Under the pieces are notes generated by a model. That model was not told the origin of the DNA. It did not search any database and worked only from the letters and a program-made list of their open reading frames with translations. Position numbers and translations under genes: made by a program. This document shows positions 57,009-64,000 of a stretch of DNA of 64,000 nt, piece by piece. Positions within the stretch are counted from its first letter, which is position 1, and each line of letters starts with the position of its first letter. Source of the DNA: Sorex araneus (taxonomy: Eukaryota; Chordata; Mammalia; Eulipotyphla; Soricidae); NCBI RefSeq assembly GCF_027595985.1, contig NC_073313.1, positions 103,279,552-103,343,551 of the forward strand. Reading direction: 5' to 3'.

Positions 57009-57628
57009 TGTAACACTATCAAATACATACCTATTTACCTCTGCCTCTTTTTACCTTTATCTTGTATTAGTTCTAATAACAAGAGTATTTTTATTGCATA
57101 TCTCAGAACAGTCAACAAAATCAGTATTAATAAAATTTGCACAATACTATTCTTTAATTTAACTATAATGATCAATATTAAGTGTTGCTAATTACTCGAT
57201 TTAAAAACTCTTTCTAAATTGTACTGATATTAAAATTTTTGATATTTTTATATTATTTGAATATCTTTGGAGCATTAAGATTAATGTGTTAAGTGATTGC
57301 TTTAATGCGTGGATATGACTTTTTGCATTTCCGTTTTTCAGAATTTTAAGTAGTATTACTCAATAAGGTGTAATGCTAGACCAATACTAGTTATGTATTT
57401 TTAGACATTTTTATATCTACTAAATTCTCTAATCAATTCATATTAATTATTTAGGAATGTTCGGATAATGTAGACTTTAATGTTACCTTACATATATATT
57501 TATTTAGGAAAACATCATGTAAGTCTTTATCAAAATCTAAAGCATTTATTAGACATAATTCACGTCTTTTGGGGTAAACAAGTCACTATATAGATAGTAT
57601 ATACAGGTAGTCCACTATTTTTAATTTT

Positions 57629-57808
57629 TTTGTTTCGGGGGCCACACTCGGCAGTAGTCAGGATTTACTACTCACAGGATCCTGGAGCCCGTGTGCTCCA
57701 GGATCACTCCTGGTGAACTTGGAACCACATGGGGTGCCACAGATCAAACTCAGGTCTGTTTCATGTAAGGCAAGTGCCCTACCCACTGTAGTATTGCTCC
57801 AGTCCTTA
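57629..57808 (-). mobile_element. SOR SINE
   Basis: A reverse copy with 'gtgccctacccactgtagta' and 'ttgctccagtcc' at the head end. A local duplication around 'caggatcctggagcc' is present. Confidence 0.75.
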
Positions 57809-58110
57809 TCTTTTCATTCTTAATTAGCATCAAGTAAATTGAACTGATAACGTTTGTATATTGCTACAATTATTTAAGAAAATACAATAAAAGTGGACAA
57901 GAGAGAGCTAAGTAACAGCATAAATTATTTCTACCAATGTATATGTCCTTTTCCACAACCGAGCAAGTTTAGATGACATAACTGCTTCACTGAGATAGTC
58001 TTTATCAGTAACAGGTCAAATAAGTGATTTTTTTCTAATGTTACATAACAAATCACTGTCATAGTGAAAACCAAAATCTATATTTCCTTGTATAAAACCT
58101 ACTATTTTTT

Positions 58111-59076
58111 AAAAAAATATTTATTTTATTGAATCACCATGTGGAAAATTACAATGCTTTCAGGCTTAAGTCTTAGTCATACAATGCTGAAAAAACCATC
58201 CCTTCACCAGTGCCCATATCCCACCACTGAAGACAAAAAAAAAAAAAAAAAACAGTACACCTCCCATCCCACCCGCCCACCCCCGCACCGCCCCCCCCCC
58301 GGCTTGTAACTGATAAATTTCACTTTAATTTCTATTTACTTTGGTTACATTCAATATTTCAACACAAACCTCACCATTATTATTAGGAGCACCCCACTAG
58401 AGTCAGACCTGTTGTGAAGAGAAATGAGGTCTCGCGGATTTGTATTTCTGTACTTTAACAACTAAGTCCAGGTAGATTTCTTCCGATATTCGATCATTGC
58501 AAGCTTGTAAACCCCATCTGTGGTCGTCATAATATGGCGGTCCCCACGCCCTTCATCCCCGGGAAGGGACAGGCGAGAGAGAGAAATACCTTTCCCCTCC
58601 CGGGCAGGCATGGGGTCGAGGCTTAGTTCTCTGGCTGGAAACAATCTGCTAGGAGCAGTCCATGTTGTAGTTGGTTCAGCTGGGTCTGGATTCACACGGG
58701 TGCAGCTGTGGAGGAGCCGCACACGTGTGAGGTCCCCGGGGTCACATCTCGGCAGCAGTGGGAGGGGCCGGTGCCTCCCACCTTCCCAAGAGCACCCTCG
58801 CGCCCTTTTGCTGCAGTTTTTGTCATAAAATCCCGTCTGTGGTCGTCATAATATGGCGGCCCCCACGCCCTTCATCCCCGGGAAGGGACAGGCGAGAGAG
58901 AGAAATACCTTTCCCCTCCCGGGCGGGCATGGGGGTCGCAGCTTAGTTCTCTGGCTGGAAACAATCTGCAAGAGCAGTCCATGTTGTAGTTGGTTCAGCT
59001 GGGTCTGGATTCACGTGGGTGCAGCTGTGGAGGAGCCGCACATGCGTGCGGCCCCCGGGGTCACCTCTCGGCAGCC
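58111..59076 (-). mobile_element. GC-head/L1-tail composite element with target-site duplication, RADX intron 3
   Basis: A 966-bp unit framed by the perfect repeat 'aaacctactatttttt' at 58095-58110 and 59077-59092. It has two head units (period 319 bp; about 58513 and 58832), each with an 'aatatggcgg'-type YY1-like word. By eye it is very close to 51572-52556, including both ends. It is antisense to RADX. The frames at 58520-59197 are GC-rich by-products. Confidence 0.9.
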
Positions 59077-59215
59077 AAACCTACTATTTTTTCTACTACA
59101 GATTTTGTTTTCTGGTATAAAGGGGAAAATTAAATCACCATTGTACATGTCTGTAGGCAAATGTAGAAATGTGTCTGGCACTAATTTAAGGTTTTAAAGG
59201 TTAGAAGCAGTTGAT

Positions 59216-59390
59216 GGGCTGAGCAATATTCAGTGGGTAGGACATTTGCCTTGCACTCAACTGACCTGGGTTCAATCTCTGGTGACCCCCATGGTTGCCC
59301 GAATACTGCAAGAAGTTATTCCTGATTACAGCGTCAGGAATAACCCCTGAGCATTGCCAGGTGTGGTCCAACAGCAACAACTATAACAAA
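59216..59390 (+). mobile_element. SOR SINE, old copy
   Basis: 'gatgggctgagcaatattca' to 'cattgccaggtgtggtcca'. A few bases are missing in the A-box region. Confidence 0.7.
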
Positions 59391-59639
59391 AATAGGAAAG
59401 TAGGACTATAGACAGCATGTAATCAGTACAAACGTAGTATGGAAACTGAAACAAAGACAGTGTAACATTTGCATAGTGTTTATAGGACCTTAGTTAGGGA
59501 AACTTTCTAAGATCTGAAAGGGTATATACTTTCAAATAAATACAAAAAAGAATTGGGGGAAGGACTCTCAAATGTTCAAGACACCTGGGGGAATTCGCCT
59601 GCCAACCAGCCCACAGTTAAAGGTCCAAGTATGCAGTGC
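59391..59639. other. Unassigned spacer
   Basis: No gene is seen. Confidence 0.4.
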
Positions 59640-59817
59640 TGCTGGAGCCCTATGGTGCAAGATATTACTGGAATACTGGGTGGCCTGTAGGTGCTCAGCG
59701 ATCCACCAGGGCTTCATTCAATGATGCTTGGGGAACTCTGTGGTGCTGGGATGAAACTCACTGTTGGCTGCATGCAAGACAGACACTTGAAACCCTATAC
59801 TTTCTCTCCAGCCCCCT
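59640..59817 (-). mobile_element. SOR-like SINE, old copy
   Basis: A reverse copy ending in 'ctttctctccagcccc', the complement of the SINE start. The body is diverged. Confidence 0.55.
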
Positions 59818-59834
59818 AAATTGTTATTTTTATT

Positions 59835-60018
59835 TCTTTGGGTGGTGGGAGAGAATACCTGGCTCTTCTCAGGCCCTAGGCTTAACACTGCTCAGGGGTC
59901 ACTCCTGATAGGGCTTAGGGAACCATATGCATGCAGTCCTGCAGATTGATCAAACCCAGGTCAGCTATGTGCAAGAAAAAAATCTGTCACCAGCAGAACT
60001 TCCTCTCAGACCCTGAAA
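59835..60018 (-). mobile_element. SOR-like SINE, old copy
   Basis: 'ggggtcactcctgatagggc' and 'gatcaaacccaggtcagcta' identify a reverse, diverged copy. Confidence 0.6.
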
Positions 60019-60301
60019 AATTATTATTTTAAAGGAAGTCTTGATGACAGTATGTTGAAAATATGATTTTTACTTATACTTTGTAGCTATTAGAATCAAT
60101 TTCTATTTTCTCTCATGACTGATAAAAATAGGTCCTTTCCTCATCTTTATCAGAAGGAAGCAAGCTATTTCTATAAAGAAACAAATTAAACTTTAGACTA
60201 TATAATCCATATAATCTATATCATAAGCTATTCTTTAGTAGAATGGAAGATAGAAGTAGAATGTAAGTCAGAGTTAAGTATATAAACTAGATAACTAAAT
60301 A

Positions 60302-60380
60302 TGGGGGAGATGGATCAAAGGTCTGGAACATATATTTTGCATGTGAGAGCCCTCTGTTTGATCCATGTGGTCTCAAAACA
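60302..60380 (+). mobile_element. SOR-like SINE fragment
   Basis: Head-like words ('gggggagatggatcaaaggt') and a weak B box. Low certainty. Confidence 0.35.
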
Positions 60381-60597
60381 AACAAACAAAAGACAGTATG
60401 GTTGTGTTCATAGAAAAAGTTTTATTTGCAATATTAGGCAATCATCTGCAGGTCATAGTTTTCAGAGCCTACATGTATAAGTAGATCTCAATCCTGACTG
60501 ATACTTCTATCCTGCACAGAGTTTTAAAGAATTACTGGTACCCCATTCTGACTTATTTACTCTGAGATAACATCTGCAATATTGATATACTTTATGA

Positions 60598-60745
60598 CTC
60601 TTGGGGATAAGGAAATAGTTCAAAGGTTTGGGATATTTGCTTTGTAGGTATGCTGGAACCCCAGGTTTTAGTTCCAACATTGTATGGTTCCCTGAGCACC
60701 AATTTAGGAATAGCTCCTAAGCTCAACCAGATATGGCTCAAACAT
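60598..60745 (+). mobile_element. SOR-like SINE, old copy
   Basis: 'ggggataaggaaatagttca' to 'caaccagatatggctcaaac', followed by the microsatellite. Diverged. Confidence 0.5.
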
Positions 60746-60755
60746 TATACATACA

Positions 60756-60765
60756 TGGATGGATG

Positions 60766-60842
<77 letters not shown>

Positions 60843-60843
60843 T
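60756..60843. repeat. (GATA)n/(GACA)n microsatellite
   Basis: GGAT, then GATA, then GACA tetranucleotide runs, about 22 units in total. Confidence 0.97.
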
Positions 60844-60904
60844 GTGTATAAAAATTCTTAGGTAATTCTAACATGCAGCCAGGATTGAAAACTGCTGATT
60901 AATG

Positions 60905-63900
60905 AATTTTTTAATTTTTTTTTAATTTATATATTTTTAATTAGAGAATCACCGTGAGGGTACAGTTACAGATTTATACACTTTTGTGCTTATAATTCCC
61001 TCATACAAAGTTCGGGAACCCATCCCTTCACCAGTGCCCATTCTCCACCACCCGTGAACCCAGCGTCCCTCCCACCCTCCCCAATCCCATTTCCCCCCCA
61101 CCCCACCCTGCCACTGTGGCAGGGCATTCCCTTCTGTTCTCTCTCTCTATTTAGCTTCTACGGCCCACAATAAAGGTGTTGAGTGGCCACTGTGCTCAGT
61201 CTCTAGCCCTCATTCAGCCCGCAACTCCCTTCCCCCGCATGGCCTTCGACTACATTATAGTTGGTGATCGCTTCTCTGAGTTGCCCTTTCCCCAGAACGT
61301 GAGGCCAGCCTCGAAGCCATGGAGTCAACCTCCTGGTACTTATTTCTACAGTTCTTGGGTGTTAGTCTCCCACTCTGTTATTCTGTATACCATAGATGAG
61401 TGCAATCTCTCTATATCTGTCTCTCTCTTTCTGACTCATTTCACTAAGCATGAAACTTTTCATGCCCATCCACTTAACTACAAAATTCTTGACCTCCTTT
61501 TTTCTAACAGCTGCATAGTATTCCATTGTATAGATGTACCAAAGTTTCCTCAAACAGTCATCCGTTCTGTGGCATTCGGGTTTTTTCCATATTCTGGCTA
61601 TTGTAAACAGTGCTGCGATGAACATACATGTGCAGATGTCGTTTCGATTATACTTTTTTGCCTCTCTGGGATATATTCCCAGCAGTGGTATTGCTGGGTC
61701 AAATGGGAGTTCAATATCTAATTTTTTGAGAATCGTCCAAATTGTTTTCCAGAAGGGCTGAACCAGTCGGCATTCCCACCAGCAGTGAAGAAAGGTCCCT
61801 TTCTCCCCATATCCACTCCAACAGCGGTTGCTTTTGTTCTTTTGGATGTGTGCTATTCTCTGTGGTGTGAGGTGGTATCTCATGGTTGTTTTGATCTGCA
61901 TCTCTCTGAAGATTAGTGATGTAGAGCACTTTTTCATGTGCCTTTTGGCCATTCGTATTTCTTCCTTGGTAAAGTTTCTGTTCATTTCTTCGCCCCATTT
62001 TTTGATGGGGTTGGATGTTTTCTTCTTGTGAAGTTCAACCAGTGCTTTATATACCATTGATATGAACCCCTTATCTGATGGGTATTGTGTAAATATCCTT
62101 TCCCATTCTGTAGATAGTCTTTGGGTTCTGGTCACTGTATCTTTTGCGGTGCAAAAGCTTTTTAGTTTAATGTAGTCCCATTTGTTGATCTCTGTTTTTA
62201 CTAGATTGCTTAGTTCTGTGTCACCTTTGAAGATACCTTTATCTTCAATATCGTGGAGGGTTTTGCCGACCTTGTTTTCAATGTACCTTATGGTTTGTGG
62301 TCTAATGTTGAGGTCTTTAATCCATTTTGATCTGACTTTTGTGCATGGTGTCAGGTCAAGGTCTACGCCCATTTTTTTGCATGTGGTTGTCCAGTTGTGC
62401 CAGCACCATTTGTTAAAGAGGCTTTCCTTGCTCCACTTCACATCTCTTGCTCCCTTATCAAAGATTAGATGATCATACATTTGGGGTTGTGTGTAAGGGT
62501 ATTCCACCCTGTTCCATTGGTCTACGGCTCTGCCTTTGTTCCAGTACCATGCTTTTTTAATTGTTACTGCTTTGTAGTAAAGATTGAGGTTGGGGAGGGT
62601 GATACCTCCCATCGTCTTTTTCCCAAGAATTGTTTTAGCTGTCCTTGGACGTCTGTTGTTCCATATGAATTTTAGGATTGCTTGATCCATTTCTTTGAAG
62701 AATGTCATGGGTATAATTATAGGGATCGCGTTGAATCTGTATAATGCTTTGGGGAGTATTGCCATTTTGACAACATTGATTCTCCCTATCCACGAGCAGG
62801 GTATATGATTCCATTTCCTCATGTCCTCTTTGATTTCATGGAGTAGGATTTTGTAGTTTTCTTTGTAGAGGTCTTTTACTTCCTTAGTTAAGCTGATTCC
62901 GAGGTACTTGATTTTCTGGGGCACGATTGTGAATGGGATTGCTTTTTTCATGTCCCTTTCCTCTGCCTCATTGTTTGCATATATGAAGGCCATGGATTTT
63001 TGGGTATTGATTTTGTAGTCTGCAACTTTACTGTATAAGTCTATTGTTTCTAAGAGTTTCTTAGTAGAGGCTTTAGGCTTCTCTAGATATAGTATCATGT
63101 CGTCTCCAAATAGTGAGAGTTTGATTTCTTCCTTTCCTATCTGGATGCCCTTAATCTCTTTTTCTTGTCTAATAGCTATCGCAAGTACTTCCAGTACTAT
63201 ATTGAAGAGGAGTGGTGAGAGTGGGCATCCTTGTCTTGTGCCTGATCTCAGAGGAAAGGCCCTTAGTTTTTCCCCGTTGAGGATAATGCTTGCCGTAGGC
63301 TTGTGATAGATTGCTTCGACTATCTTGAGGAAAGTTCCTCCAAACCCCATTTTGACGAGGGTTTTCATCATGAAAGGATGTTGGATCTTGTCAAATGCTT
63401 TCTCTGCATCTATTGATATGATCATATGGTTTTTATCTTTGCTTTTATTGATATGGTGGATTATGTTGATTGATTTCCGAATGTTAAACCATCCTTGCAT
63501 CCCCGGGATGAATCCCACTTGGTCGTGATGTATGATCTTTTTGATGAGTTGTTGGATCCTATTTGCCAGTATTTTGTTGAGGATCTTCGCATCGGTGTTC
63601 ATCAGGGAAATTGGTCTGTAATTTTCTTTCTTAGTGGTGTCTTTGTTTGCTTTTGGTATTAGGGAGATGTGTGCTTCATAGAAACTGTTTGGGAGATTTT
63701 CTGTTTTTTCAATTTCCTGGAAACGTTTGAGGAAAACAGGCAGCAGGTCTTCTTTAAATGTTTGGAAGAATTCGCCAGTGAAACCATCTGGGCCTGGGCT
63801 TTTGTTTTTGGGGAGGTTTTTGATCACAGTTTCAATTTCCTTAACATTGATGGGTCTATTCAGGTATTCCAAGTCTTCTTTGTTCAGTCTTGGGAGATTG

Positions 63901-64000
63901 TAAGAATCGAGGAATCCATCCATTTCTTTTAGGTTCTCCTGCTTTGTGGCATATAGACATTCGAAGTAGTCTCTAATGATCTTTTGAATCTCACTGGTTT
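60905..64000 (-). mobile_element. Long L1 retrotransposon, antisense in RADX intron 3, continues beyond the window
   Basis: At least 3.1 kb. A T-rich tract at 60906-60940 is the reverse of its poly(A). The 3' UTR at about 60941-61361 contains a G-rich segment on the element's strand. ORF2 follows without a stop to the window edge. ORF1, the 5' UTR and the far target site are outside the window. The 3' UTR here has no GC-rich monomers, so the composite elements are not simply this L1's 3' end. Confidence 0.95.
61362..64000 (-). CDS. L1 ORF2 protein, C-terminal 879 codons, open to the window edge
   Basis: ORF2p is the endonuclease/reverse transcriptase of L1. The endonuclease part lies beyond the window. 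The frame has no stop from 64000 down to its natural stop at 61362. Counted from the internal Met at 63923, which is not the true start, the reverse transcriptase core has [13 protein letters not shown] (41-53), [11 protein letters not shown] (170-180), [12 protein letters not shown] (230-241) and the active-site loop FGDD (272-275, codons at 63110-63099). The usual L1 loop is FADD, so the Ala is Gly here, while both Asp and D172 remain. The C-terminal Cys/His motif keeps C701, H713 and C718, but the second Cys of the usual CX3C is Tyr (705, codon 61811-61809). The long open frame suggests recent insertion, but the Tyr may impair function. Confidence 0.93.
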   Translation of the reverse strand, partial: TSEIQKIIRDYFECLYATKQENLKEMDGFLDSYNLPRLNKEDLEYLNRPINVKEIETVIKNLPKNKSPGPDGFTGEFFQTFKEDLLPVFLKRFQEIEKTENLPNSFYEAHISLIPKANKDTTKKENYRPISLMNTDAKILNKILANRIQQLIKKIIHHDQVGFIPGMQGWFNIRKSINIIHHINKSKDKNHMIISIDAEKAFDKIQHPFMMKTLVKMGFGGTFLKIVEAIYHKPTASIILNGEKLRAFPLRSGTRQGCPLSPLLFNIVLEVLAIAIRQEKEIKGIQIGKEEIKLSLFGDDMILYLEKPKASTKKLLETIDLYSKVADYKINTQKSMAFIYANNEAEERDMKKAIPFTIVPQKIKYLGISLTKEVKDLYKENYKILLHEIKEDMRKWNHIPCSWIGRINVVKMAILPKALYRFNAIPIIIPMTFFKEMDQAILKFIWNNRRPRTAKTILGKKTMGGITLPNLNLYYKAVTIKKAWYWNKGRAVDQWNRVEYPYTQPQMYDHLIFDKGARDVKWSKESLFNKWCWHNWTTTCKKMGVDLDLTPCTKVRSKWIKDLNIRPQTIRYIENKVGKTLHDIEDKGIFKGDTELSNLVKTEINKWDYIKLKSFCTAKDTVTRTQRLSTEWERIFTQYPSDKGFISMVYKALVELHKKKTSNPIKKWGEEMNRNFTKEEIRMAKRHMKKCSTSLIFREMQIKTTMRYHLTPQRIAHIQKNKSNRCWSGYGEKGTFLHCWWECRLVQPFWKTIWTILKKLDIELPFDPAIPLLGIYPREAKKYNRNDICTCMFIAALFTIARIWKKPECHRTDDCLRKLWYIYTMEYYAAVRKKEVKNFVVKWMGMKSFMLSEMSQKERDRYREIALIYGIQNNRVGD

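Larger units (their letters stand above)
55898..64000 (+). other. RADX: RADX intron 3 (incomplete)
   Basis: At least 8.1 kb. I searched by eye for the next RADX coding part and did not find it. The intron holds SINEs, one composite retroelement and a long antisense L1. 57009-57628, 57809-58094 and 60019-60300 show nothing I can assign. Confidence 0.8.

Noticed and set aside
55898..60900. A fourth RADX exon before the L1
   Set aside because: No open segment with splice signals matches the next part of RADX; it probably lies beyond 64000.
61176..61721. 181-residue plus-strand frame
   Set aside because: It is the antisense of the L1 3' UTR and ORF2 end.
63923..63923. Met at 63923 as the start of ORF2
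   Set aside because: The frame stays open and L1-like upstream of it to the window edge (it reads [20 protein letters not shown] there), so this Met is internal.

Overview
This is mammalian nuclear DNA and contains the 5' end of one protein-coding gene, RADX, on the + strand, in a region crowded with retroelements. The commonest repeat is a tRNA-derived SINE of about 170 bp that I recognise as the SOR-type SINE of shrews (Soricidae, e.g. Sorex). That, and RADX being X-linked in mammals, suggest an X-chromosome segment of a shrew-like eulipotyphlan. The species call rests on recognising the SINE and is not proven.

Positions 1-45200 are intergenic: no exon is visible, only SINEs, old and young L1 pieces, MaLR-like LTR remnants, four ERV solo-LTR copies on the minus strand, several copies of a GC-rich composite retroelement, and simple repeats. 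About 45240-45712 is a GC-rich promoter with GC boxes and an inverted CCAAT box. RADX coding exons are 45713-46361, 54587-54729 and 55705-55897. Splice sites and phases agree, giving the first 328 codons, and the remaining exons lie beyond 64000. RADX is a single-strand-DNA-binding OB-fold protein that restrains RAD51 at replication forks. Intron 1 (8.2 kb) holds a G-rich minisatellite next to the splice donor, two antisense composite retroelements (one with a VNTR) and a sense-strand solo LTR. Intron 3 carries another composite copy and a long antisense L1 whose ORF2 is open to the window edge, but which carries substitutions in the reverse transcriptase active-site loop and in the C-terminal Cys/His motif.

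The most unusual content is the composite retroelement family. Each copy joins a GC-rich head, usually two tandem monomers of about 300-340 bp with YY1-like motifs, to an L1-like 3' end. Five copies are framed by 12-18 bp target-site duplications, so head and tail moved as one unit. The copy at 49393-51069 also has about 33 copies of a 25-bp repeat between head and tail, a layout like the primate SVA element. A second oddity is a set of SOR-related elements that end in a GACAGT/GAT-type tail instead of poly(A) and still have target-site duplications.

No tRNA, rRNA, other RNA gene or CRISPR was found. Repeat boundaries without a stated target-site duplication are approximate, and all comparisons were made by eye.
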